Of a stretch of 64,000 nucleotides of DNA, positions 12,901 through 24,597 are shown in pieces; the first letter of the stretch is position 1; every line of letters begins with the position of its first letter. The notes below the pieces were generated by a model. It did not search any database and was not told where the DNA came from. It was given only the letters and a program-made list of their open reading frames with translations. Origin of the DNA: Rhabdornis inornatus (lineage: Eukaryota > Chordata > Aves > Passeriformes > Rhabdornithidae); assembly GCA_013397075.1 (NCBI GenBank), contig VWZS01010873.1:90894-154893 (forward strand), given 5' to 3'. The position numbers were made by a program, and so were the translations under genes.

Positions 12901-14342
12901 TGTGCTGGTTTCACCTGGGGAAGGACAGACTCAGAGAAGTTTTTCTCTATGAGAACTTCTTCTGTGAGTTGATGGGACCAACTGAATGCTGGTTTGGTTA
13001 TTGACAGCCTGGAAAACCAACTGGAGAGGGTTGGTTCGCTCCATGAACACACATTTTGAAGGAGGTAACCCGGGAAAAAGCTCTCTTTTATTTCCAGGGG
13101 CTGAGCAGGTAACACCAGCCCAGCCCGGGTTCCCTCCCATGCAGGGGGGGCTCGGGAGGCCGCTGGGCCCCATTTGCAAACCAGGGGACCCGATGGCCGG
13201 GGGAGGAAAGGCTCATTGATAAGACCTTAGCCCTGCTTCCTCCCCCATGGGCCCGCGGCTCAGGGGGTCCCAGCTCCTGCTGCTGGCTTGGAGCAGCTTT
13301 GGAGGGGCTGAGCCCGCCCAGCCCCGCACGGCCTGGGGGGAGGCAGCTGGGCCCCTGTCTGGGAAGCAGGGGTGGCCATGGGCAGTGTGGGTGCTGCAGC
13401 TGAGCCCCAGAAAGGCTGATTGAGATCTCAGCCGCCCCTCACCCAGCGCAGCCTGGGCCTGGCCCAGCCCTGTGACTTCTGTGTGAAACTTCAACTCTTT
13501 AGTGCTCAGATAAGACCTACAGACCTCCAATCTTCCTTTGAATGAAAGGGAAAAAACAGAAAAGATGCGAAGTTAGTGAAGCAAGAGCTAAGTTTCTTTA
13601 GATGAAAGGAGAATGAGAAGATGCTATGAAGGTTGGCTGAAAATCCTTTCGTGAAGTTGTAGGGATGAACGAATATTGCACTAAATATTCCTATAAACCA
13701 TGAAGAAAGACATGGAGGGGTTGGAGTGTTCCATTTGATAAATTGTTAATCAAAAGCATCTGTGTTGAGAATCCTTCGCCCCAAAGAGAAAAGGGGATCT
13801 CTGTTTCTGGAGATGAAGCATGAAGAGAGAGAAAGAGAGATGAAGAGAATTTTTGGTTTGGAACAGTTCATTCTTGAAAGTAAATACCCCATGAGTTTAA
13901 CATGGCCCATAAGCCCAGCTTTTGGAAAGCTGTGAAGATGGGAGGAGCTTCACAACTTTGCAAGTTTTTTCCCGGGTGGATGCCAATCGTGAAAGTGAAG
14001 CCACGAGAGAATTGGTTTTTTTCCCTCCTTGTGGAGAAGTCCCTATGGCCTGACAAGAGGAAACTTCTCTCTCTGAAGTGAACTGAAAAGGACTATTTAA
14101 GTTGGGAACTGACTGAAGTAGTTTCTGTATGTTTGTTTTGTTGTTATGAAAGTTGGGAGAGGGGAGGAGGGAGTGGTCTGAAGATCTTACTCTGACTTTG
14201 CTTTTCTTTCTCTTTCTTTGTGTAGTTAATAAAGTTTTTTATATCCTTTTAAGTTTTAGGCCTGCCTTGCTCTTTTAGCTCCCGGGTCTGTCTCACAACA
14301 GAAAAATGAGTATATTTAAATTGGCAAATCAAACCTATGACA
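12901..14342 (+). mobile_element. Solo LTR, copy 1 of a long GC-cored avian ERV family
   Basis: It starts TGTGCTGGTTTCACCTGGG and ends CTATGACA, so it is bounded by TGT...ACA, and is 1,442 bp long. The boundaries were set by comparison with copy 2 (17962-19464): homology starts and stops exactly at these points. The flanks are GAACC on the left and GACCC on the right, an imperfect 5-bp target-site duplication that suggests an ERVL-type insertion. A GC-rich core (13066-13515) is followed by an A/G-rich half with GTTAATAAAG as polyadenylation signal (14226 region). The reading frames inside have no homology to proteins and are shared only with copy 2. It is antisense to MCTP1. Confidence 0.82.
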
Positions 14343-15458
14343 GACCCTTATTCTAAAGCTGTCTTCTTCTATACATTAAAGTCATGACCACCATGAAAAC
14401 ATTTCAGCTAACCTTCATGACAGACCTTTCATAATAACCACAACAAAGAGGATGAAAACAGGAACATAGCCACTAAACAAAAAGTGACAAAAAATTTTTT
14501 AGAAGTAATACAAAATTCATAAAGATAGTTCCTCTAAATCAATGTGATACCAGATCTTAATCTGTGTTAAAGTGCAACATTCCATGTAATTTTGAGTGCA
14601 ATTTTGACCATAGAAGGCCATTATAGACATCACTGTATTGCACAGAGGTAAGGAAGGAGACAGGTGAAGCTTTTCCTTTGGATGTGGTAATCTGTCTCTT
14701 CCGAAGGACGTACAAGAGGTGCCCACTTCAGATGCAGTGTGGGTTTGTAAATTCTAAGGACTCCTGTCTGACATTCAGCTCTTCTACCTGCAGAGGTGCA
14801 GGATATTAAGTTTCTCTTGAGGAAGATATTAACAATGACATGCTAATATTAACAAATAGGTTAATGTTAATTATTATGTGTCTTGCTAAAGTCACCTATA
14901 GCAAGAGGTGACTTTATCAAGACACATAATTATACAGAGTGCCAAAATACGCCACATAGGACTGTTTTTTATGGTATCAGGCAGGTACTCGTGGAATTTG
15001 CTGTAAACATTCTCAGGACCCTTTAAGTGAAGAAACTTTCCCCAGGCTTCTTCACAAATCTGTGCTGGATTTAGGACATCTTTGTAAACACAAATATTGA
15101 AGGCAGACTGTTGCAGACACCAAATATCAACTGTATCAAGTAGTTGCTTCAGTGTTTTTCAAAGCAAAGTAATTGCAAAGTACAGCATGCTTTCATTCAC
15201 TGGAACACCACAGACTTTCCAGGAAGAGAAGAGAGATTGCAAATCCTCTTCATCTCCTCTAGTGATACAAAGCACCTTGGAAAAGAGTAAATTTAATATG
15301 CTTGTTGGGGGTTGAATTGTTCCCTTTTCTTTCTGTGGAATTTTCTCCATTTGTTATGCTAAGTATTTGTGACTACACCTTAGTAGCAATAGTTTTCTCT
15401 CGCAGGGGGTGGGGGATAAGAGGAGACCGGAAAAGGAAAGGTGGGACAGGGGCCTGGG
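14343..15458. other. Unannotated intron sequence with one strong hairpin
   Basis: No element was recognised apart from the inverted repeat at 14873-14930, listed separately. The sequence between the two related solo LTRs shows no gag, pol or env, which argues that they are not the two ends of one provirus. Confidence 0.55.
14873..14930. repeat. Inverted repeat, 25-bp arms, 8-base loop
   Basis: The arm ATTATGTGTCTTGCTAAAGTCACCT is split across 14873-14897, the loop ATAGCAAG is 14898-14905 and the second arm is 14906-14930. The arms are complementary with one mismatch. It lacks terminal features of a transposon and looks like a local inverted duplication. Confidence 0.85.
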
Positions 15459-15467
15459 NNNNNNNNN
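15459..15467. other. Assembly gap (9 N)
   Basis: Nine N between GGCCTGGG and TGTTTGCC. The preceding 50 bases are G-rich (GGGGGTGGGGGATAAGAGGA and AGGTGGGACAGGGG), a plausible cause of a sequencing dropout. Confidence 0.9.
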
Positions 15468-16840
15468 TGTTTGCCTTGTTAAATATATTAGTAAAGAACT
15501 GTTATTCCTATCCCCATATCTTCTGCCTGAAAGCCTCTAATTTAAAACTATAATAATTAGAAGGGAGGGGGTTGCACTCTCCATCTCGGAAAAAAAGAGT
15601 TCTTGCCTTTCTTTAGCAAATACCTGTCTTTCAAACCAAGACAATGCAACATTTTAGGAGCACATTTAACTTTGGTATGAAGAACTTTAGCTATCTTTTA
15701 GGTATGAAGGCATACAATTTGTATAAAAACTTAAGTCTCAGGAAGAAGACATCTTTTTGCTTAAATGGGTCCAAAGCTTATCACACTAGTAATAGTTTTT
15801 AAAAAGTCTTTTAAACATGTTACTGCATGTATTTCATTTTTCTTGACAACATCTTAGGTTATTTTTAGAAAGAAAACTTTCCTCCCCAGCCTTTATCTCT
15901 CTTCATGCTCTAACTAGTCAACTAATTTAACAAAAAAGACTTTGAATATATCAAAGGGCCAGCACAGGTAGTTTGTTTTGTGGTCATACCACAAGCCTAA
16001 ATTTACACTTGAAAATAGAAGATTTTGCTTAAGAAATAGGTGAAACAGCAGAATTCTTGCTAAAATTAGCTTATTAGACAAAGTAAGACTTAAGTTACCT
16101 ACAACACATAGGAATTTCCTTTGGCATGAAGGCTGAATTTAGACCTTGCACACTAAAGTGCATTGCAGCCTCATGAGGGGCCCTCCAAATCCTCCAGATC
16201 TGCCACCTACCGCTGGGGGGACCTGCTCGCAGTTCCTACTACTGGTGCTCTTCCAAAGTAAAGATAAAACCACAGACCTTCTCACTTGCCCTGAAGACTA
16301 TATCCTGCCCCTGCAACCCAAACCCAGCTAGCCCATACCCAACACACCTGACAGTGTCAGAACCTACTGAGCCTTTGGCTTTCACAGATTCATTTGAAAA
16401 GTGCAGCATGTGGCTGAGATGACAGAAGCTGCCTTTCATAACCACATCACCCACATCACCTTGGCTCATCCATAGGGTCTGCACAAGTGACTCCAGTCCC
16501 CCAGCTCTATCTTACAGATCCTTACAGTCAAGAGGACCACCAGCACCAGCTCCTTCTGCAGAAGTTCTGTGGAGGAAGGAAAGCAGTTGGCCTGGCCAAC
16601 TTCACTCTGTTTTTAGCTTTCTCCTCCAGCTCACTTTAAATTTCTGTTCTAGGAGAGGATATTGGAAGTCAGGACTATGTTCTGAAAGGCATGCCACTCT
16701 GTCAGTGAGTAACAGCATCATGCTTTCTTGCTTGCACTGTTTTTCCCCCCAGCCTTAAGCCTGTTCTGTACAAAATGAGATTGATTTGATTTAAACTGGC
16801 ACAAGAAGTTAAGAGGGAGAATGATATTATAGGGAAGATA
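15468..16840. other. Unannotated intron sequence
   Basis: I see nothing recognisable. The 16150-16620 part is somewhat richer in G+C and has short open frames on both strands, without protein-like features or splice-site support. Confidence 0.5.
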
Positions 16841-16900
16841 TAGACAGACAGACAGACAGACAGATAGATAGATAGATAGATAGATAGATAGGTAGATATA
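16841..16900 (+). repeat. (GACA)n-(GATA)n microsatellite
   Basis: A compound tetranucleotide array: about six GACA units pass directly into about seven GATA units, ending GGTAGATATAG. GATA/GACA arrays are well known in vertebrate genomes and often polymorphic. Confidence 0.95.
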
Positions 16901-16949
16901 GTTCTTCTATATATAAAGACAGAGACAGTCTCACTAGGCCAGGTTACTC

Positions 16950-17145
16950 AGAGGGATGGAGCAACCACAGCTTCTCTGGGCAGCCCATTCCAGTGCCTCA
17001 CCACCCTCACAGTCAAGAACTTGTTTCTTGTTTCTGATCTAAATGTACCATTTGTGACTTTAAACCCCTTGTTCTATCACTGCATGCCCTCCCTGAAAGC
17101 TCTCTTACAGTATTTTTCAGTACCTAAATATGCATGTCTTCATGC
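16950..17145 (-). mobile_element. CR1 3'-region fragment
   Basis: AGGGATGGAGCAACCACAGC, CTCTGGGCAGCCCATTCCAG and GCCTCACCACCCTCACAGTC are the reverse complement of the CR1 ORF2 end (the part encoding the final HWNRLPRE-like segment and upstream). It continues with TTCTTGTTTCTGATCTAAAT and CCCCTTGTTCTATCACTGCA. It is sense with respect to MCTP1 and was probably inserted beside the microsatellite. Confidence 0.8.
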
Positions 17146-17961
17146 AATGACCTTCACAGAATAATGCAATGGGACCAAGAATGTGAATTCAAGAACGTGA
17201 CTGAATCAGTTATGTCCTAATTGCATTTAGCTTTCTTACAGAAATCACTTGCCCCCACATGAAAACTGATGCTGCTAAGAAATGTGAGAGAATAGCACTT
17301 TTTTTCCTCAAAGAATACAGAACTAGAAACTATCAGGTGCCAGAAACACTTTAAAGAATTTTAACTTCTTTAGCCAAATTCACTAATGCATGCTGTGCAC
17401 ATATTTTATTGTAAAAAAAAAAAATCAATAAAATTCGGAATGTGTTTCTTAAATTATGATTTTATTTGACTATTTTGGTAACATATACTGAAACTACCAA
17501 TATTTCATATAAGCTATACTAACTCACAGTAGCAGTCAGTTACTAATGCGCCACTAATGTAAATTCGACCAAACCCACAGCAGTACTACCATTTCTCTCT
17601 TCCTAAAGGCATAAAAGAGGCACATTTGATTTCCTAGAATTTTTCTATTACTTAAAAATTAAAATTATTTTCCCTTTCCTCTTTCTATTCACACAAAAAG
17701 TAGTTTCTTTGAAGAGTTATTCCCAATATCTGAAGAAAAAACATGAGATAAGTTCAAGTGAAACTTAAATTCTTGTTTTATCTAAAGCTTATACCGGCCA
17801 GTCATGCAAAAATCGCCTTAGTATGACCAATAGCTGTTGAAATACACAAGGAAAAGCACATGCTAACAATCCTGGCAGTCAAAACCAATATATGCACCTT
17901 GCAGTCCGTATAAGTAGTACCTTGTAAAACAGAGGCAACAGTTGTCTAAATGCTTCCCAAA
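17146..17961. other. Unannotated AT-rich intron sequence
   Basis: Nothing recognised apart from short A runs (17413 region). It ends with the left copy of the CCAAA duplication at 17957-17961. Confidence 0.5.
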
Positions 17962-19464
17962 TGTGCTGGTTTCACCTGGGAAGAAGAAACTCAGAGAGCA
18001 GTTCTCTCTATGGGAACTTCCTCTGTGGGTTGATTGGGACAAATTGAGTTTGGTTATTGACAGCCTGGAAAACCAACTGGAGAGGGCTGGTTTGCTCCAT
18101 GAATGCACATTTTGAAGGCAGTAACCCGGGAAAAAGCTCTCTTTTATTTCCAGGGGCTGAGCAGGTAACACCGGCCCAGCCCGGGTTCCCTCCCATGCAG
18201 GGGGGGCTTGGGAGGCCGCTGGGCCCCATTTGCAAACCAGGGGACCCGATGGCCGGGGGAGGAAAGGCTCATTGAAAAGACCTTAGCCCTGCTTCCTCCC
18301 CCATGGGGCTCATTGATAAGACCTTAGCCCTGCTTCCTCCCCCATGGGCCCGCGGCTCAGGGGGTCCCAGCTCCTGCTGCTGGCTTGGAGCAGCTTTGGA
18401 GGGGCTGAGCCCGCCCAGCCCCGCACGGCCTGGGGGGAGGCAGCTGGGCCCCTGTCTGGGAAGCAGGGGTGGCCATGGGCAGTGTGGGTGCTGCAGCTGA
18501 GCCCCAGAAAGGCTGATTGAGATCTCAGCCGCCCCTCACCCAGCGCAGCCTGGGCCTGGCCCAGCCCTGTGCCTTCTGTGTGAAACTTCAACTCTTTAGT
18601 GCTCAGATAAGATTTTGCAAACCTCTGGCTCTCCTTTGAATATGAGAGGAGAAAAAGAAGATACTCCGAAGTCAGTGAAGCAAGAGCTAAGTTTTTTAGA
18701 TGGAAAGAGAAGGAGAAGATGCTGTGAAAGTTGGCTAAAAAATCCTTTTGTAAAGTTGTAGGGATGGACTGATATCGCACTGAAAATTCCTATAAACCAT
18801 GGAGAAAAAAAAACATGGGGAGGTTAGACTGTTCCATTTGATAGATTATTTGACTAAAAGTATCTGTGTTAAAAATCTTTGCCCCAAGAAAAGAAGAGGA
18901 TCTCGGTTTTCTGAAGATAAAGCATGAACAGAGAAAAAAAGAGATGAAGAGAACTTTTGCTTTAAAACAATTCATTCTTAAAAATAATACCCCATGAGTT
19001 TAACACGGCCCATAAGCACAGCTTTGAGAAATCTGTGAAGATGGGAAGAGCTTAACGACTTTGCAAGTTTTTTCCCAGGCAAATGCAAATTGTGAAAGTA
19101 AAACCACCAGAAGACTGTTTTTCTCCTTCTTGTAAAAAAGTCCCTATAGCCTGACAAAAAAAAACCTTCTCTCTCCGATGTGAACTGAAAAAAGGACTAT
19201 TTAAGTTGAGAACTGACTAAAGTAGTTTTTTGTATGTTTATTTTGTTGTTGTTATATATATATTGTTATAAAGGTTGAAAGAGGGAAGGAAGAAGTGGTC
19301 TGAAAATCTTATTCTGAATTTGTTTGGGTTTTTTCCTTTTTTTGTGTAGTTAATAAATTTATTTTTATACCCTTTTAAGTTTTAGGCCTGCCTTGCTTCT
19401 GCTTCTTGTTCTGTCTCACAACAGAAAATAAGTATATTTAAATTGACAAATCAAAACTATAACA
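17962..19464 (+). mobile_element. Solo LTR, copy 2 of the same long GC-cored ERV family
   Basis: It starts TGTGCTGGTTTCACCTGGG and ends CTATAACA. It is 1,503 bp and is flanked on both sides by the exact 5-bp duplication CCAAA (17957-17961 and 19465-19469), so it is a complete, independent insertion. A 5-bp duplication is typical of ERVL-class integration. The GC-rich core (18122-18612) is almost identical to that of copy 1 but carries a 41-bp tandem duplication (18266-18306 and 18307-18347). The 3' half is much more diverged from copy 1 and has AGTTAATAAAT as polyadenylation signal (19350 region). It is antisense to MCTP1 and the reading frames within it are not genes. Confidence 0.88.
18266..18347. 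repeat. 41-bp tandem duplication inside solo LTR copy 2
   Basis: The unit GGCTCATTGA...CCCCATGG occurs at 18266-18306 and again at 18307-18347. The two units differ by one base (GAAAAG versus GATAAG). Copy 1 has a single unit, with GATAAG. Confidence 0.95.
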
Positions 19465-20201
19465 CCAAAGAATACACAATCCTAGACATCTTGATACAAC
19501 CATTAGTGTGGCTAAAAAGAAAAATGAAGTGGGGGATATTTTGTCTATATTCCAGATAACATTGGTATTTTCTTGGATGGGAAAACTGAGTTTATTCCAA
19601 AGTTGTGGTGATGGGAAGGAAAGAGAAGAAAATGTTTTGATGGACAGATGACAACAACAATAAGCATTCCAGCCTTTCATTAGGGTAAAATGAAGCGGAC
19701 AGTTTGGCATAGGTCTACATTTGCTTCAGTTATGCATTTCACTAATTGCTGCTCCACTCCAAGCCTTTCAGGCTGTCACTCACAAGGCTTACAATTTATA
19801 GCATAAAACTGCGTTAAAGAAGAAAAAAAAAGGTAATTCATAGCATCCATTATCACTAAGCTTGGCAAAAAAGTTCCTGTGTTTATTTTGTATTTGCAAT
19901 ATGTCTATGCATACTTGACAGAACTTTCAAAATTATGGTATAAAGGTAGGATGGTTATAAAAGTTTGTACTACTTTTGGGGTTTGGGTATTTGTTGTTGC
20001 TTTTCATTTTGTTTGTTTTTTTTTTTTTTTACTCTGAACATTTTCTGGACATCCAGAAATTTGTGCTTTTTCATAGCAGCAAACCATAATTTTGCACTAT
20101 TCATTAAAAATTTTAATACACATTGCAATAATTTGTTCATTACTTTCTGTACTTTTCTATAAAATGATAAGACTTTTATATCCTAAGTGACTAAGCAGAG
20201 A

Positions 20202-20230
20202 AATATATATATATATATATGTATATATAA
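20202..20230. repeat. (TA)n simple repeat
   Basis: An alternating AT run, ATATATATATATATATATGT then ATATATA, interrupted once by G. Confidence 0.9.
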
Positions 20231-21599
20231 TACACTTCCAAAGTACAGCTTAAGAGATGCATCTATTCCAGTGACAACCAACCAATAGGTTTGCATCACA
20301 TCCTGACCAAAATAGTTCTCGAAGGTGAACAAGCCTCACTGAACCAATATGAATTGTCTGTATTAAGGCTTCCTAAAGTACAGGAGAGGAACGGCAGGGA
20401 AGGCACTGCCAAAATCCAAAAAAATTCACGGGAGTCTGTTATGAGAAACAGGAGAATGCTAACAGGCAAGACACCCATTGGTTTCCCAAATGCTACTCAA
20501 TAAACTGGTTTTGTTTTCTATTCTTTCATCTGGAATACAATTAATGATCAATACGAGCTGTTAAAGGGAAACATTTTAATTTGATCTTGTAGCTCAAAAC
20601 ATGAAGACTCACTTTAAAAAAGTAGGCTGGAGTCTATGAGATCTATCACATTCAATCCAAGGATTGAACTTTGACTTCATCTTCAAATATAAATATTGAA
20701 ACAGTATCATGCAGGGAAAAAAAAAAAGCATAGAGTAATTATTTGTAAGGATTAATTATACTACTACTATTTCAGCACTTTTATTTCTTAATATTTAATT
20801 AAAGTAATACTTCATTAAGATTTCTTATTTCAAACAAATGCATACTTATGTGCACTCACACAGTTGCATGTAGTGTAACAATTTCCAGAAAAGCTGATAT
20901 ATTTTCCCTGCTTCCTATTTTGATGCGCAATCTAAATGATGCTAGCTTTGGGCCTTGATATTAGTTTGTGTCACAATATCCCCTGTGTAGTAATTTAATT
21001 TGGATTTTTAAAAAATTCCAACATTTCTAGGAAGGGAGAAAAAACATTTGGACAATCACTGTCCCTTAGATTTACAATAATGGAAGCTTAATACTTACAG
21101 ATGGAAAGTACACACAGTAGACAAAGCACAGTGAATTACTCTAAAATTTTATTTTGTATGGATGAAAGCAGCTAACATGCATATAATAAACATTAACTTG
21201 CTTCCTAGAATACTGAGGTTATGGGGAATCTTAGTCCACTGCAGATATTTTGCATCTCCTTTAAATAAATGCCCAGCTCTGCAGAAAGTTACATAACCAG
21301 ATGCCTCAGTCTACATGTGGAGGAAAAGCGTCTACTTGACTAAATCTTGTATGAAATGATAGACCATAGCCTAGATATACCCCACGTAGATTTCATTCTG
21401 CAGAGTGCTAAGAAATAGCAGTCATCTCAGCAATTAGAAGTGAACATCCCTCACTGCTATTATGCATTACTGAAATCTTAATTTATTACATGGCAGTGAC
21501 CTCATTTTAGGAAATAAAAGTCATTACAAAAGCTATCACTGAGATTATTCATATTTTAGAGTACTATCCAAAAAGAATCTCAGATGTCTGGCAAGAAAA

Positions 21600-21632
21600 A
21601 TAGTTGTAATATATGTCCTATATTACAACTAT
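21600..21632. repeat. Perfect 13-bp inverted repeat, 7-base loop
   Basis: ATAGTTGTAATAT (21600-21612), loop ATGTCCT, then its exact reverse complement (21620-21632). Confidence 0.9.
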
Positions 21633-24597
21633 CTAAACTTTTATGATACTTTTCATACTAATAATAAAATGTGTTACAGAGTTTGGAAAATATTGTAAGC
21701 ATTTTTTCCTTTCACATTCTTAATGCTCATTTCTACTCCCTCCTTTTAAAGGCCAATCTTTTTTCCCTATGCAAGAGGAAATGGAGAATAACTTCTCTGA
21801 AAACAAACATCTGAAATGAAAAACAAAGAAATAAGATCCATCAGAGGAGGACTGCCTTCTAATAGGTCTCAAAAATCTCCTATGCCTAAATTAAATCCTA
21901 AATTAAAATTGTATCTATAAAAAGCGAATCACTGAAACGCTATTGCCATGTAACTTAAATCACCAGCATTTTTTGTCAGTCAAACAATACTCAAATACAA
22001 TGATTTAAAAAAAAAAAAGGATGCAGAATGGCTATTAAACTTTTTAAGCTGCTCTTCAGGGATCTTTTCTTAATGTGCAGTTACAAGTTAAGAATGAAAA
22101 AGTGACTGTCAAAAGCTCATATCAAGAATGCAAACTCACATCAAGATTTTGGAGATCACTTGACTAGAACAAGAACATGCAAATAAAACTACAAACCTGT
22201 ACACCAACAATTTATTACTGTAGTCTTAAAAATCTGAGAAAAATCAGAGTGTAAATTTAACTTATGCATAGAAATTTTTCAGTGCATATATACATATACA
22301 CATACTTGCCTGATATTATACTCATTAAGTAGTACCATACAGTTATTGACCTTAGTGCCCAACAAATCAACAACTCTATCATTGCACTAGATTGGTTAAT
22401 TTCTTTCATTATATCTTTCCTTAACAGAAAAAGAATCAACAGGAAGCTACACCCCAGCATGTTCCATTTTTATAATGAAATTCTAGAACTATGCACAATG
22501 AGGAGAGTGTATTTATGTGCCTTGTTTTTTTCCCCTGTCAACATTAATTCAGTAGTATCTCAGTAGTCGCTCAAGTTAAATCATTCACATCTGTAAACTC
22601 TCAGCTCTATAATACCATCTCCTGAGCCTATATAACCTTCTGGATTCTCGTCTTCACTGTGCAAAGATCAGAACATCATTAATTATCTCAGATCTTGGCC
22701 AAATGTCTTCTAGCCAATTTTCTAGTTGCAACTAAGATTGAAGATTAGTAACAGTCTTAACATTTTTCTGCAACTGCTTCATTCTTTCATATTCTTCTCC
22801 TGCATTGCTCCTATTGACAGAAACACTTTTCTGAGTTTTAGAGAAGTTAATTGAACGAAAGTGAAAAAAGTGCATTACTTTGAAGGTTATTCTTGAATCC
22901 AACCAGCAGATAAAAAGAAGAATGAAATCATAAGGGAACAGTATTTATTTTAATAATTGCTTTACATATTTTTCCTTCTGTATAAAGTTCTGCAAGCTAT
23001 TTCAAATACAGAAAAAAGGTACCTTAAACAGAACCTGTTTTTCAATCAGTCCATTATTTCAGAGAAGTATACAGGGTAGTAAATAACCAAGCAGGATCTT
23101 ACATTGAAGATGTTCCAGGAAACAAAAAGATCTCTATTTGCCATGGTTTTCCATAAATTCCATTATTTTTCTCCATAATTTTGCTAAATGCCATATAAGA
23201 TGTGATAATTAAAATCTCTGAGAAGAAAAATTACGTGGGTTTCTCATACTGGATAGCAAATGCTAACTCATATGTACTCAGTGCTGAGAATACTCTTCTT
23301 AAACTTATTAACAGGAGAAAATCTTCTCATGAGGCAACTATTAAATCTATGATTCTCTTTCTACCCACACTGCATTTAATGAAGTTATTTAAAGTCTCCA
23401 TAAAAAATCATGAGGAAAGATCACCAGATTTCACAATTGCTGCTTTGCTTTACCCACTCACTGTATCCACATTTTACTTCCTCTACTCATCTCAGGACCA
23501 ACTTCAGAGTCAATGTCCTGATCTGAGATGCTCCAGCAAAGGCTAGGCCTTGAACTATTGGGCAAAACACCTAGAGTGCTCAAGTATTATTTACAGCTTA
23601 AGTATATTCCCCATTCAAGAAGCAGTGTCAAAACATATACTCTTATGACCTAATATATCCCACAATTCCTATTACTCAGGTTTTCTTCATGGAAAATGGA
23701 CTATAGTCCAAAAAGGCCCATAGAAGACCATGCCAATAAGATGCCATTTATTCTACCTTTTAATAGACAAAGCAGTAACAACACACAGGCAAAGTAAAAC
23801 AAGGAATCCATCCACCACTTCCCAAGGACTGGCCGTTGTTCTCCATGTCTAGGAAAGCAGGATTCCATTATGGCTAACAGTGACTTGAGAAGACTAACAC
23901 TATCACTCTGAATATCCTGCACTTCCGTCTTCTTCCTCCAGCTTTATATACTGAGCATGAAGACATATGGTCTGGAACATCCTGTGTGTCAGTCAGGGTC
24001 AGGGCCACCTGTTTCACTCTCAACTCCTTGTGCATCTCCAGTTTAATTCTGAAAAGAGGAAAGGAGAGTATTTTCCTTTGTCAAATCAAAAACCTCAAAA
24101 ACCTCAGTCACTGCTTTGGTGCAGTGGAGGTCTCTATCTAAATACAAATAAAAACTAAGCTGCAAATTACAAAATGGTAGTAATGGTAACTCAGTAAGTA
24201 GCTGACATGCTGGTTTCAACCTGCCATGTTTCTGTCTTGGAAGAAAAATAGAGCTTCATAGCATTTTGATTTGCTTCCAGGTATAGTGGAAGTGCTATGA
24301 ATAATACTGACAGGAGATGCCTCCAATCCTGCAGATCCTGTTTTCAAATGTTCTAAAATAGTGCTGTTCTTGTAAGCCACAGATGCCTACACAAACTCAG
24401 AGAAATACTCTCCAATCACAAATTACTTGATTATTTTATTCAAGTGCTTTGGAGCAATCATCTGCGAAATGTTCAAGTTCCGGTCTTTCACAGTTACATT
24501 CACAAAATCATTGTTTAGAGTGGAAATGAACTTTAAGATCATCTGTACACTGTGAAAATGTCAGTTTCCAGGTGAATATGGTTTACTGGATGTTTTC

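Larger units (their letters stand above)
19470..24597. other. Long repeat-poor AT-rich intron segment
   Basis: About 5.1 kb without recognised exons or transposons. It contains a poly-T run (20013-20030), a TA-rich run at 20202-20230 and a 13-bp perfect hairpin at 21600-21632, listed separately. Confidence 0.55.

Noticed and set aside
14873..14930. miRNA precursor
   Set aside because: Stem of 25 bp with an 8-base loop is short for a pre-miRNA and lacks the usual bulges; nothing indicates expression.
12840..18780. Repeated open frames in both solo LTRs (for example the minus-strand frames starting MLPAQPLEIKES and MQMGPSGLPSPP)
   Set aside because: They recur only because the LTRs are related; there is no domain, and the frame ends differ between copies.
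12901..19464. The two LTRs as 5' and 3' ends of a single provirus
   Set aside because: Copy 2 has its own exact CCAAA target-site duplication, copy 1 has different flanks, and the 3.6 kb between them holds no retroviral genes.
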